DNA of 64,000 nucleotides from Reichenbachiella versicolor (GTDB lineage Bacteria; Bacteroidota; Bacteroidia; Cytophagales; Cyclobacteriaceae). The notes beneath the pieces were generated by a model. The model was not told where the DNA came from. It worked only from the letters and a program-made list of their open reading frames with translations, and made no database searches. The stretch covers positions 186,001 to 250,000 of the forward strand of contig NZ_QFZQ01000003.1 of NCBI RefSeq assembly GCF_003171675.1, in the 5' to 3' direction. Below, piece after piece: positions 8,250 through 16,485 of the stretch (position 1 is the first letter of the stretch; every line of letters starts with the position of its first letter). The position numbers were made by a program, and so were the translations under genes.

Positions 8250-8277
8250 TTGACAGGTTTTACACTAATACTAATAT
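8250..8277 (+). promoter_or_regulatory. Isolated TTGACA-N16-TAATAT promoter-like match
   Basis: A perfect -35 hexamer and a one-mismatch -10 hexamer of the proteobacterial type stand just after the palindrome array. Bacteroidota housekeeping promoters use a different consensus, so this may be chance or imported DNA. No gene starts close downstream on the same strand. Confidence 0.25.
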
Positions 8278-8385
8278 GAGTTTACATTCTTACTCGTTAA
8301 TCCTAATTGTACTTTACAAGGATGTACATAATCCTATGTGCAGTAGACAGGCTAGGATTTAGTCCTGCTTTGGGTTGACTTCCCT

Positions 8386-8502
8386 AGCTAGTCAGAACAT
8401 ACTGTGTAAAGCAATGGCAGGTCGAAATTGTCCCTCGGGCTTTACGTGCTGTAAGGAGTGCGGTGAAGAAGAAAAAACTTGTTGATCGGTTTTTTTCTTT
8501 CC
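8386..8502 (+). repeat. Direct repeat copy 1 flanking the toxin-antitoxin pair
   Basis: This 117-bp copy matches 9237-9355 over its whole length with scattered changes. Long identical blocks include GAACATACTGTGTAAAGCAA and TGTCCCTCGGGCTTTACGTG with its continuation through GTAAGGAGTGCGGT. It contains GTAAAGC/GCTTTAC inverted segments and ends in a hairpin-like A-rich/T-rich pair (GAAGAAAAAAC ... GTTTTTTTCTTTC) that resembles a terminator. Confidence 0.85.
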
Positions 8503-8636
8503 ATCAGTTTGCTTCAATGGCGCGTTTAGCGATAAGGCAATGCGTGACTAAGGAATTAGCTGCTACAACATACTAGCAGAAAGTTATTTAAAAAGGCCAT
8601 TGCAACGTTAGTGAATCAAAAAAGTAGTTAAATCGC

Positions 8637-8644
8637 TATCTTTG
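8637..8644 (+). promoter_or_regulatory. Bacteroidota -7 box TATCTTTG before antitoxin
   Basis: TATCTTTG matches the TAnnTTTG consensus exactly. No convincing -33 TTG lies at the normal spacing. The box overlaps the TTG at 8642, which argues against that codon as the antitoxin start and for the ATG at 8669. Confidence 0.5.
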
Positions 8645-8668
8645 AATTCGGATAAAATGGTAGTCATT

Positions 8669-8908
8669 ATGAGTTTACAAACAGCGAAATGGGATTTGAT
8701 GCAAAAAATAATGAATGTAACTAAAGAATCATTAATCGAAAAAATAGATCAGATATTAGACCAAGAAATGATAGTTGGCTATACAGTATCAGGTAAGCCA
8801 TTGACTAAACAAATGTATAATGATCGCCTAGAAGAGGCAGAAAAGCAGTTGTCTTCAGGGTCATATACTACACAAGAAGACCTAGAGCGAGAGTCAGAAA
8901 ATTGGTAA
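8669..8908 (+). CDS. Antitoxin of a ParE/RelE-type toxin-antitoxin pair
   Basis: I choose the ATG at 8669 (79 aa, MSLQTAKWDLMQ...), because the earlier in-frame TTG at 8642 sits inside the -7 promoter box; the ATG at 8657 is the alternative. The protein is small, acidic and helical, with SLIEKIDQILDQE, then VGYTVSGKPLTKQMYNDRLEEAE, close to the DUF2683/addiction-module component type common in Bacteroidota. Its stop overlaps the toxin start (TAATG). Such antitoxins bind and neutralise the toxin and repress their own promoter. The N-terminal segment probably dimerises or binds DNA, which is inferred. Confidence 0.82.
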   Translation: MSLQTAKWDLMQKIMNVTKESLIEKIDQILDQEMIVGYTVSGKPLTKQMYNDRLEEAEKQLSSGSYTTQEDLERESENW

Positions 8909-9201
8909 TGGATAAGTTCAAAATCGTTTGGGCGGATCAAGCCAAATTAGCTTTAAAAGACATCTACAATTATTATAAAGAGAAGTCCTTACAAGTAGCG
9001 AAAAACATAAAATCAGATTTACTTCAAAGTCCTAAAACGATTCATTTTAGTAAACAATATCAGTTAGATGAGATCAACCCCAAGTATCGAAGAATAGTAG
9101 TTCGTCATTATAAAGTTCTCTATAAACAAAAAGGAGATACTATCAGTGTAGTAGACATAGTAAGTACAAGGCAGTCCCCAGAAGTTTTGGAAAGTAAATA
9201 G
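8908..9201 (+). CDS. ParE/RelE-family toxin
   Basis: I place the start at the ATG at 8908, which overlaps the antitoxin stop (97 aa); a TTG at 8902 would add two residues. The RelE/ParE fold is recognisable from KIVWADQAKLALKDIYNYYKEKS at the start, the central LDEINPKYRRIVVRHYKVLYKQKGD beta segments, and VVDIVSTRQSP at the end. ParE members poison gyrase and RelE members cut ribosome-bound mRNA; this sequence cannot be assigned to one with confidence. The pair sits between two direct repeats. Confidence 0.88.
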   Translation: MDKFKIVWADQAKLALKDIYNYYKEKSLQVAKNIKSDLLQSPKTIHFSKQYQLDEINPKYRRIVVRHYKVLYKQKGDTISVVDIVSTRQSPEVLESK

Positions 9202-9236
9202 TCACTCGAAAACCATGAAGATATCCTAATAATACC

Positions 9237-9355
9237 AGCTAGTAAGAACATACTGTGTAAAGCAATCGCTAGTTCGAGTTTGTCCCTCGGGCTTTACGTG
9301 CTGTAAGGAGTGCGGTAAAGAAGAAAAAACTTGTTAGCTCTGTTTTTTTCTTTCC
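9237..9355 (+). repeat. Direct repeat copy 2 flanking the toxin-antitoxin pair
   Basis: 119-bp partner of 8386-8502, displaced by 851-853 bp. The inner variable stretch (ATCGCTAGTTCGAG against ATGGCAGGTCGAAA) and the loop of the terminal hairpin are the main differences. It begins 35 bp after the toxin stop, so the toxin-antitoxin pair is bracketed exactly and may have moved or duplicated as one unit. Confidence 0.85.
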
Positions 9356-9403
9356 GTAAGTCCTATGTATTAATTGTCTCATTGAAACCACAGCATTCAA
9401 TTC

Positions 9404-9432
9404 TTGGATTCAGAGGTTATTTCCCATCTTTG
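9404..9432 (+). promoter_or_regulatory. Predicted promoter of the MDR-coaX operon
   Basis: TTG at 9404-9406 and CATCTTTG at 9425-9432 are separated by 18 bp, close to the Bacteroidota TTG-N19-21-TAnnTTTG pattern. Transcription would start near 9438, giving a very short leader before the ATG at 9454. Confidence 0.55.
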
Positions 9433-9453
9433 CAGCCTAAAATCTGAATAACT

Positions 9454-10485
9454 ATGCAGCGTAAAGCGTATCGAATGAATAAGGCGGGGTCTACAGAAGA
9501 TCTCAAAATCGTCCAAGAAGAAATTTTAACTCCAGAAGGGAACAATATACAAGTCAAAGTTCATGCTATTGGGCTCAACTTCGCGGATGTTTTTGCTATT
9601 CATGGCCTCTATTCAGCTACTCCCAAGGGAAGTTTTGTGCCCGGATTAGAGTTTGCAGGTGAAGTAGCTGCTGTAGGAGAGGATGTCTCTAAGTTCAAAG
9701 TAGGAGATAGAGTGATGGCAGTCACTAGATTCGGAGGCTATGCAGACTATGTCAATATTGATGAGCCACATGTCGTAGCTCTACCCGACAGTTGGACTTA
9801 TGAAGAAGGCGCTTCATTTCTAGTGCAGGGAATGACAGCTTACTACGCATTGGTATATTTAGGAGCTATGCAAAAAGGATCCAATGTACTGATCCATAGT
9901 GGTGCAGGAGGAGTGGGTATTTTGGCCAATAGAATCGCCAAAAATTACGGTGCTTTTACCATTGGCACAGTAGGTAGTGAGCGTAAATTGGAAGTACTAG
10001 AGAGAGAAGGATTCGACGCCAAGATCGTCCGCAGTGATAAATTTGGAGAGGATTTGAAAGATGCCTTAGGAGATCGTGAGCTGAATCTGATCGTAGAGAC
10101 CATAGGAGGTAAAATCTTCAAAGCAGGATATGATCAATTGGCACCACAAGGTAGAATGGTAGTTGTAGGAGCGTCACAATTTGCATCTCCAGGAAAGAAG
10201 CCAAATGTTTTGAAATTGCTTTGGAAGTTTTTGACCAGACCTAAATTAGACCCACAGCAGATGATCCAAGAAAACCGCTCTGTGATGGGATTTAACCTGA
10301 TTTGGTTGTATGAAAAAGTAGATGTGATGGCTGAGATGCTTCAAGAAATGGCTAAGCTGGATTTGGGTAAACCTTATGTAGGGCAGACCTATGAATTTGA
10401 TCAGATGCACGACGCCATCAAAATATTCCAAACAGGGCAGTCGGTAGGTAAAGTAGTGGTCAAGACTGAACACGCTGCGAAGTAA
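9454..10485 (+). CDS. Zinc-free medium-chain dehydrogenase/quinone-oxidoreductase-like protein
   Basis: 343 residues. The GroES-like N-terminal domain contains GLNFADVFAIHGLY and PGLEFAGEVAAVG; the Rossmann domain has the nucleotide-binding VLIHSGAGGVGILANRIAK around residues 145-165. The catalytic and structural zinc cysteines of alcohol dehydrogenases are absent, placing it with the quinone oxidoreductase/VAT-1 branch that reduces quinones or enones with NADPH. Its actual substrate is unknown. coaX follows after 4 bp, so both are in one transcript; no metabolic link between the two is evident. Confidence 0.9.
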   Translation: MQRKAYRMNKAGSTEDLKIVQEEILTPEGNNIQVKVHAIGLNFADVFAIHGLYSATPKGSFVPGLEFAGEVAAVGEDVSKFKVGDRVMAVTRFGGYADYVNIDEPHVVALPDSWTYEEGASFLVQGMTAYYALVYLGAMQKGSNVLIHSGAGGVGILANRIAKNYGAFTIGTVGSERKLEVLEREGFDAKIVRSDKFGEDLKDALGDRELNLIVETIGGKIFKAGYDQLAPQGRMVVVGASQFASPGKKPNVLKLLWKFLTRPKLDPQQMIQENRSVMGFNLIWLYEKVDVMAEMLQEMAKLDLGKPYVGQTYEFDQMHDAIKIFQTGQSVGKVVVKTEHAAK

Positions 10486-10489
10486 GGCG

Positions 10490-11257
10490 ATGAGAATAGG
10501 AATAGACATTGGTAATACCGACATCGTCATAGGTGTCTATGATGGAGAATCTTGGATTCATCACTGGCGTACGCCTTCTCAAAGAAATCGTCCAGAGGCA
10601 GCTTTCAATGAAATAGTAAAGAATCTTTTTCTTGAAAATGCTTTTGAGATCGAGTCGGTAGAATCCATCGCTTTGAGTAGTGTAGTGCCAGATTTAACTC
10701 AGATTATCCAAAATGTTTTTGAGAGCCTTGTCGGGCTTTCAGTAGTTGTCATCCATCCAGAGAATATCGAAAAGCTAGCTTTGGGAGATGTTATCAACCC
10801 ATATCAAATAGGATCGGATTTGGTTTGTAATGCGGTGGGAGCGTTTGATCGTTTTGGTCAAAACACAATAGTAGTGGATTTTGGTACGGCACTAACATTT
10901 ACAAGCATTAATGATCAAGGAAATATGATGGGCGTAGCCATCGCTCCCGGTGTAAGGACAGCTATGAAATCGTTGTCCGCTAATACTGCCAAGCTTCCAG
11001 AGATACCGCTTGAGATTCCAAATAGCGTAGTAGGCACAGATACGATCAGTGCCATGCAATCTGGTATCATGCAAGGGTATGTAGGATTGGTCAGACATAT
11101 GGTCAATGAAACAAAGAAGCATCATGCTCATCCACCTAAAGTAATTGCTACTGGTGGGCTGTCGTTTGTCTTCGAACCACTGCACGATGTATTTGATGAA
11201 ATCGATGTTCATTTGACTCTGAATGGACTGCTAGTGGCTGCTGAAAAGCTTAGGTAA
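10490..11257 (+). CDS. coaX: Type III pantothenate kinase
   Basis: 255 residues, normal for CoaX. It begins with the phosphate-1 motif MRIGIDIGNTDIVIGVYDG. The catalytic VVDFGTALTFT stretch is at about residue 127, then GVAIAPGVRTAMKSLSANTAKLP, and a closing ATGGLSFVF adenosine motif. It phosphorylates pantothenate in the first step of coenzyme A synthesis in the cytoplasm, using the ASKHA fold and a monovalent cation. It is the second gene of a two-gene operon and ends at a strong hairpin. Confidence 0.96.
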   Translation: MRIGIDIGNTDIVIGVYDGESWIHHWRTPSQRNRPEAAFNEIVKNLFLENAFEIESVESIALSSVVPDLTQIIQNVFESLVGLSVVVIHPENIEKLALGDVINPYQIGSDLVCNAVGAFDRFGQNTIVVDFGTALTFTSINDQGNMMGVAIAPGVRTAMKSLSANTAKLPEIPLEIPNSVVGTDTISAMQSGIMQGYVGLVRHMVNETKKHHAHPPKVIATGGLSFVFEPLHDVFDEIDVHLTLNGLLVAAEKLR

Positions 11258-11271
11258 GATTTTCAGCAGCC
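11236..11271. terminator. Stem-loop overlapping the coaX stop
   Basis: GGCTGCTGAAAA at 11236-11247 is the exact reverse complement of 11260-11271, with a 12-base loop holding the coaX stop codon (11255-11257). It lies between convergent genes. No T-run follows on the plus strand. Confidence 0.6.
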
Positions 11272-11276
11272 GAGGC

Positions 11277-12680
11277 TTATTCATTGTAAGGAGTCCAAGT
11301 CAAATCATCCAAGATTACCAAGCCACTTTTGGCTTCTGATGTGCTGACATTCTTTATAGCTAAATCAAAGTTGCCCTCTACATTGATGTCGTCTACTGAG
11401 AATACATAAGTTTCATTAGAAGTTTTCTTGATAGCTCCTACTACTTCTCCATTGATCAATAGTTGAATTTCTCGCTCTATCTTAGGATTCCATAGGTTCT
11501 TGACTTTGACATTAAAGCTCTTGATTCCATTAGGGATTTGAGAAGCCTGAAGTCCAGTGATGCCTTTATTGAATAGAATAGCACCATTGCCATTTATTTG
11601 AGAAGCCTCTTTTGCCTGCAATATCCACGCAAATCCGTTGTCACCAGAATATACTTTACTGGACATATCGATAGATTGAAAGTCATCAAAGGTTTCGATG
11701 TATTTTCCTACCTCCACCAGAGTCGAAGCTTGAATGGAATTGTTTTCTACAGAAGTCGCAGTTATGGTTGCTTTGCCATTCGATACCCCAGTAATTTTTC
11801 CCTTCTTATTCACTTTGACCACATCTTCATTACTCGATTTCCAAGTCAACGATTTATTCTTAGCAGTAGAAGGAATAACTTCAAAGTCGAGTGACTTGCT
11901 TTCACCTATTTTGCTCAAGAAAGTAGCACTTTTGTTGATTTTGATTTTACCAACAAGTTGAGCGTATTTTACTATGCCTCCAGGCCTGTATAGCGGGGGA
12001 TTGACTTTGGCAAGATCTTCATTATTAGCCTTCAAGTCCAATTGAGGATCAAATAAAATGATATAATCGATGCTTGTACCTTGAGCTCGACCAGACATGG
12101 TAAATGTATATTGTTCACCCTTAGTCAAGTGATAAATCACTTGGGTTTTGACATGTTTCTGTTCACCAATATTCGATTCCAAGTAATAACAAGTGCCCCA
12201 TTCTCGTACACCTCGTCCCCAAAACTTCCTATCCTGTTCTAGTACCTCCTTTGTGTATGCACAAGCAGAGGTATAGTTTCCTTCAAGTCTTACCCAAACA
12301 TCATTTCGTTTATCATCATGCTCCTTGTCAGATAGAGGCTGGTACATCCTCATGGCCAAACGATAGTCTCCTGTTTGATGACATGTGAAGGTATACTGTA
12401 GAGGTGATTTAGCTGGCCCACTATTCATGTTGTTCCCAGTAAATTCTAGGTAATCACCACCGACAGGTTCGATTTCCTTACCCGCATAATATTTAGAGTC
12501 ATCTTTTTTTCTAAGCACCCAAGGGTGATTCTCGTCGCTGCCAAGGTCAGAAAGCGTAATGTCAGCATCAAATACTATAAATCGATCCCCATATTCAATA
12601 CCCGGAGTGTCTTGAGAGAGAGTTTGAAAATTGAAAAGAAGCAGGACAAACGATAATAGAGTAGATGAAAATCGTATCAT
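11277..12680 (-). CDS. Exported protein with N-terminal jelly-roll-like region and BIG2 domain
   Basis: 467 residues. A signal peptide (residues 1-22, ending near TLSQ) directs export. Residues about 30-215 form an all-beta region with YLEFTGNN, GDYRLAMRMYQPLS and GTSIDYIILFDP, resembling carbohydrate-binding or ligand-binding modules attached to Bacteroidota glycosidases. Residues about 245-325 are a bacterial Ig-like group-2 domain (LTWKSSNEDVVKVNKKGKITG, then GKATITATS). The last 140 residues are another beta domain ending in VILDDLTW. No catalytic residues or T9SS tail are evident. A sugar-binding or adhesive role is likely but unproven. Confidence 0.7.
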   Translation of the reverse strand: MIRFSSTLLSFVLLLFNFQTLSQDTPGIEYGDRFIVFDADITLSDLGSDENHPWVLRKKDDSKYYAGKEIEPVGGDYLEFTGNNMNSGPAKSPLQYTFTCHQTGDYRLAMRMYQPLSDKEHDDKRNDVWVRLEGNYTSACAYTKEVLEQDRKFWGRGVREWGTCYYLESNIGEQKHVKTQVIYHLTKGEQYTFTMSGRAQGTSIDYIILFDPQLDLKANNEDLAKVNPPLYRPGGIVKYAQLVGKIKINKSATFLSKIGESKSLDFEVIPSTAKNKSLTWKSSNEDVVKVNKKGKITGVSNGKATITATSVENNSIQASTLVEVGKYIETFDDFQSIDMSSKVYSGDNGFAWILQAKEASQINGNGAILFNKGITGLQASQIPNGIKSFNVKVKNLWNPKIEREIQLLINGEVVGAIKKTSNETYVFSVDDINVEGNFDLAIKNVSTSEAKSGLVILDDLTWTPYNE

Positions 12681-12938
12681 GATTATTAGTCTTAGTTCTG
12701 AAGTGGATTAGACTGTAAATCAAGATAAGAGTAGGTATATGAGCAGGAAGATTATCTATTATTAATAGGGTGTATTTGATTTTTGAATTCAAAAAATACC
12801 TTGCTTAGATGTTTTTTAAAGAGAGTCTCAGGATGGAATTGAAAAATCAATTATACTTTGATTTGGGCTTTACAGTTATCTTGCAGAGCTTTCAAAAAAG
12901 AAGGTGATTTCGGAGCTATAGAATCATAAACTACACGA

Positions 12939-13910
12939 ATGATTACTTTAACACAATACGACTCTAAGGAATACAGTTTTCAAGATCATATTTCGCCAGA
13001 TGAAATCAAAGACCTAACACAGAATCCACAAGTGTCTTGGGTGGATATTGAAGGTTTTGATAATGAGGTGGTCAAAGCACTCACTGAAAATTACGGAATC
13101 CACCCTTTGATACTTGAAGATATACTTTCCGTCGAGCAGTTACCAAAATTCGAGTTGTTCAAAAACTATGTATTCTTTTCCGCCAACATGCTCACTCAGG
13201 CCGATGAAGGAAAGATAGTCGAAGAGAAGATTAGTATCGTATTAGGAGAGCACGTGTTAATTACATTTCAAGAAGGACTACCAGGAGATGTATTCGATGA
13301 ACTAAGAAATAGAATAAGATATGCCAGAGGTCTAATCAGGGGAAATGCAGTAGATTATCTCTTTTATCAAATCCTCAATGCTGTTATTTCCAACTATACC
13401 AGAATATGCGAAAAGCTAAGGTCTACAATAGACGATATGGAAGACCGTTTGCTACAGAATACATCCTTTGATGTCATGAAAGAAGTTATCTCTGTCAAAC
13501 GCGATGTCAACCTCATTAGAAGAATTACCATACCCCTATGGGAGGCCATCAATACCATGAAGGCAGAAGGAAAGCAGTTTTTACCAGCTAAAAATCAGCC
13601 ATACTTGCATGATTTAGAAGACTCTGTGAAGTACATTCTATCCTTTTGTGATACTTCACGAGACATGTTGCGAGACTTGATGGACATGCACAATACCAAT
13701 CAAAACAATGAAATGAATCAAATCATGAAAGCACTGACGATTCTTTCAGCCATTTTTATCCCTGTCACATTTATCGCAGGAGTATATGGAATGAATTTCG
13801 ACGAGATGCCAGAGCTTCATTGGAGATATGGATACTTTACCATTCTAGCTACTATGTCCGTGACAGCTATAGCTATATATGCAGTGTTGAAGAAAAAAGG
13901 TTGGATGTAA
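12939..13910 (+). CDS. corA: CorA-type magnesium/cobalt channel
   Basis: 323 residues with the canonical CorA architecture. A cytoplasmic alpha/beta domain contains HPLILEDILSVEQLPKFE, and a long stalk helix spans about residues 150-250. The two C-terminal membrane helices are joined by the signature YGMN loop (GVYGMNFDEMPE). CorA pentamers carry Mg2+ passively and are gated by intracellular Mg2+. The gene is monocistronic and convergent with the SGNH gene only 3 bp away. I see no magnesium riboswitch in the 258-bp leader region. Confidence 0.95.
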   Translation: MITLTQYDSKEYSFQDHISPDEIKDLTQNPQVSWVDIEGFDNEVVKALTENYGIHPLILEDILSVEQLPKFELFKNYVFFSANMLTQADEGKIVEEKISIVLGEHVLITFQEGLPGDVFDELRNRIRYARGLIRGNAVDYLFYQILNAVISNYTRICEKLRSTIDDMEDRLLQNTSFDVMKEVISVKRDVNLIRRITIPLWEAINTMKAEGKQFLPAKNQPYLHDLEDSVKYILSFCDTSRDMLRDLMDMHNTNQNNEMNQIMKALTILSAIFIPVTFIAGVYGMNFDEMPELHWRYGYFTILATMSVTAIAIYAVLKKKGWM

Positions 13911-13913
13911 AAG

Positions 13914-14708
13914 CTAGAAAGGGACAGTCTCAAGAACTTCATCTACCCAAAGTCCATATACATATCCATTAGGATGTAACCCATCACTTGTGAATTGGTC
14001 ATCAGACATAATATTTGATACCGTAGTAATATTCACAAATTCAATTCCATTGGAAGAGCAAGTTTCTTTGATATGATTATTATAAGTCATTAACTCAGAG
14101 GTAATAGTAGATCCTCCAAATGATTGTCCCAAGCTAGTGACGCCATAGTCGGGTATCGACAGCACGAATACATTATCTTTATTATTTCCACTTAGCGTAA
14201 TAGCTCTATCAAGAAGCTCCTGAAACTCATCCTCCATCAGAGAGAAGGATAAGCCTTGAAACTGATTATTGACACCAATGAGAAGTGATACATAAGTGAA
14301 AGTCGTATCGGAGAGGTCTTGTTCTTGATTCATTGCAAAAATGAGATCGCTTGTTGTCCAACCAGTTTGAGCCAGTATCTTGGTTTTGATCGTTGTATTC
14401 AGCTTGATTTCTAGATCAGAGGTAAGTTGGATTGGCCACCTTTCAGATTCAATTACTCCTTCACCTATTGTGTAAGAATCTCCCAGTGCTAAATAGGTAG
14501 TGATTTCATTACTCTCTGGATTAGCATTGTCGTCATCACTGGTTTCGCGTTCTTCGTCTGTATCAGGTTCCGTCTGTATGCTAGTATCGGTATAAGTAGA
14601 AGTACCGACAGGTGAGGAGTCAACATCAGAGTCACACCCTATCATCACGGCAAGTACGCAAAAGGCTAGAAGATTTGAAGATAGTCTGTATATCAATTCA
14701 TCACTCAT
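13914..14708 (-). CDS. SGNH/GDSL-family hydrolase lipoprotein
   Basis: 264 residues. The signal ends in the lipobox VMIGC (Cys25), followed by an Asp/Ser/Thr-rich linker. Block I YLALGDSYTIGEG holds the catalytic serine, block III is IGVNNQ (GxN), and block V SDGLHPNG provides the catalytic Asp and His. Members cleave esters such as acylated sugars or lipids; the outward-facing lipoprotein form would act on the cell envelope or extracellular polymers. The gene stands alone and leftward. Confidence 0.9.
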   Translation of the reverse strand: MSDELIYRLSSNLLAFCVLAVMIGCDSDVDSSPVGTSTYTDTSIQTEPDTDEERETSDDDNANPESNEITTYLALGDSYTIGEGVIESERWPIQLTSDLEIKLNTTIKTKILAQTGWTTSDLIFAMNQEQDLSDTTFTYVSLLIGVNNQFQGLSFSLMEDEFQELLDRAITLSGNNKDNVFVLSIPDYGVTSLGQSFGGSTITSELMTYNNHIKETCSSNGIEFVNITTVSNIMSDDQFTSDGLHPNGYVYGLWVDEVLETVPF

Positions 14709-14807
14709 GATTAATAGGACGGGTATCGCTATTGTTGGGTTGTCAATAATAGATTGCCAATTAGGGAATTAGAGTATGCTTCACAGCACTACTTGGTTAA
14801 GGAAGCT

Positions 14808-14845
14808 AAAAACAAAAACGCCCATTCATCAACGACGAATGAGCG
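14808..14845 (-). terminator. Intrinsic terminator of the OFA transporter gene
   Basis: GCCCATTC (14820-14827) pairs with GAATGAGC (14837-14844) with one mismatch. On the minus strand this is followed by a U-rich run from the A-rich bases 14808-14819. It lies 55 bp after the transporter stop. Confidence 0.75.
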
Positions 14846-14899
14846 CTACTTTAATTCACAATTGTTATTAAGCCCTATGCAATAAGTATGAATGTTTCT

Positions 14900-16186
14900 T
14901 TAGCTGACCGCCAGCTTTGGGGTCCCAGTAGTGATTTTTCCTGATTCATTTTGTTTCTTGATCGCCTTGATATTGAACTGGATGACCACGGATACTGCCA
15001 AAGCAATTACAAACAGTCCAGCAAATATGTATAGTGTACCAGCATAGCTACCTGATGCCTCTCTAGCATATGCAGCCAATTGAGGTCCTACCAATCCAGC
15101 AGCAGCCCAAGCGGTCAAAATATTACCATGAATTGCTGATAAGTTTTTAGTACCAAAGACGTCACCTATATAAGCTGGAATCGAAGAAAAACCACCTCCA
15201 TAGCATGTCAATATCAAGAATACGATGGCTTGGAATGCCAAGGCATTGGTGGTCTGAGGAAGCAAGAAGAATAGAATAATTTGGATCACAAAGAAGGCTG
15301 TATAAGTCATGGGGCGTCCTATGACATCAGAGAAACTTGCCCAGCCGATTCGGCCTAGTCCATTAAATAATCCCATTGCACCTACCATCGCTGCTGCTGC
15401 CATAGGTGTCAATCCAGCGATTTCTTGCGATAGTGGGGAGGCTACAGAGATCACAGCTATACCACAAGTAATATTGATGAACAGCATAGTCCATAGGAAA
15501 TAGAACCTTGGCGTTCTCAGTGCCTCGATAGAAGTTAACTGAGCCAGATCAGTTTTGATCTTCTTTTTACCGCTATCTGTACCATTCTCTTCAAAGCCCT
15601 TAGGAACCCAGCCTTCTGGAGGTGGAGAAAGGTATTGTGCAGAACTCATCATGATTATAAAGTAAGATATTCCTAGTACCAAGAACATTGACGAAATACC
15701 AACTGTGCTAATCAGATATTGGATAATACTACTAGCTATCAGTGCACCAAAACCGAATCCCATGATAGCAAGTCCTGTCGCCAATCCTCGTCTGTCGGGG
15801 AACCATTTTACTAATGTAGAAACTGGACAGATATAGCCGACTCCGAGACCAATACCGCCGATTACACCATACCCAAGATAGAATACATAGACATTTTGTA
15901 GCATCACAGCTAATCCTGCTATGAGTAGACCTGTACCATAGAATGATGCCGAAAGCATACCACTTTTTCTAGGTCCCATTCTTTCGACTTTACGTCCCAA
16001 AAAGGCTGCCGACAATCCCAAGAATAATATAGCAATGCTAAATGCCCATGCCGTCTCTTTGAACTCCCAGCCTACTTCTTCCAAAAGGGGCTTTTTCAGT
16101 ACGCTATATGCATAAACTGCTCCGATAGACATGTGAATGCCGACTGCCGATGCGGCGATGAGCCAACGGTTTTTTATTTTATTCAT
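14900..16186 (-). CDS. OFA-family MFS transporter, probable formate/oxalate or monocarboxylate antiporter
   Basis: 428 residues and about twelve helices. The opening WLIAASAVGIHMSIGAVYAYSVL, ERMGPRKSGM and the central GGIGLGVGYICPVSTLVKWFPDRRG are characteristic of the oxalate:formate antiporter (OFA) branch of the major facilitator superfamily. It sits head-to-head with pyruvate formate-lyase, so export or exchange of formate produced by that enzyme is the best reading. OFA members also move lactate or pyruvate, and FocA itself is a different family. Start at 16186; the divergent region to pflB is about 300 bp. Confidence 0.9.
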   Translation of the reverse strand: MNKIKNRWLIAASAVGIHMSIGAVYAYSVLKKPLLEEVGWEFKETAWAFSIAILFLGLSAAFLGRKVERMGPRKSGMLSASFYGTGLLIAGLAVMLQNVYVFYLGYGVIGGIGLGVGYICPVSTLVKWFPDRRGLATGLAIMGFGFGALIASSIIQYLISTVGISSMFLVLGISYFIIMMSSAQYLSPPPEGWVPKGFEENGTDSGKKKIKTDLAQLTSIEALRTPRFYFLWTMLFINITCGIAVISVASPLSQEIAGLTPMAAAAMVGAMGLFNGLGRIGWASFSDVIGRPMTYTAFFVIQIILFFLLPQTTNALAFQAIVFLILTCYGGGFSSIPAYIGDVFGTKNLSAIHGNILTAWAAAGLVGPQLAAYAREASGSYAGTLYIFAGLFVIALAVSVVIQFNIKAIKKQNESGKITTGTPKLAVS

Positions 16187-16485
16187 ATCAGTATGGTTTG
16201 ATATTTAATGATTGATTGAGTTCAGAAAAACTGGCGTCATCAGCGAGTACAATCTGGCAATCTGCTAGTGTCGAAGTGTCCAAATTACAGCTTGCGTTAG
16301 TCGTGCCTCCTTCGCTATGATCTCTTTTTGAATCATTGTCGAAGCAGTTCTCATTCCGATCCCAAAAGACTCGTAAAACCATAAAAGTGAGAATGATGCC
16401 AATCATGATTCACTATGATACCCGTCCTACAGATCGTCGTGATGCTAGACGAATTTGCAATCAGAAATCAAAATTATTTGACAAC
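16187..16485. promoter_or_regulatory. Divergent control region between OFA transporter and pflB
   Basis: About 299 bp separate the two likely starts. The DNA is open in overlapping small frames on both strands that I do not consider genes. I looked for an FNR-type TTGAT-N4-ATCAA site and found no convincing match; a short palindrome AATCATGATT lies at about 16403-16412. Oxygen control is expected from the encoded functions but is not visible. Confidence 0.4.

Larger units (their letters stand above)
7949..8636. other. 688-bp gene-free accessory stretch
   Basis: No convincing protein gene lies here. It holds the five-unit 41-bp palindrome array (8029-8233), an isolated E. coli-like promoter match (TTGACA at 8250-8255, 16-bp spacer, TAATAT at 8272-8277), and the first 117-bp copy of the direct repeat flanking the toxin-antitoxin pair (8386-8502). 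The small leftward frame over the array encodes only repeat-derived residues. Confidence 0.8.

Noticed and set aside
8386-9355. Integron cassette with attC sites
   Set aside because: The repeats bracket a toxin-antitoxin pair as cassettes do, but I find no RYYYAAC / GTTRRRY ends, no overall dyad of an attC site and no integrase gene.
12681-12938. Magnesium riboswitch before corA
   Set aside because: I searched the leader for a conserved M-box-like set of hairpins and saw none.
16188-16406. 72-codon leftward frame just before the OFA transporter
   Set aside because: It ends 2 bp before the transporter start and begins with a hydrophobic stretch, but overlaps the pflB leader and has no recognisable motif; more likely untranslated divergent control DNA.
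16336-16485. 50-residue N-terminal extension of pflB
   Set aside because: The extra residues are basic and unlike any PFL N-terminus; the ATG at 16486 gives normal family length.
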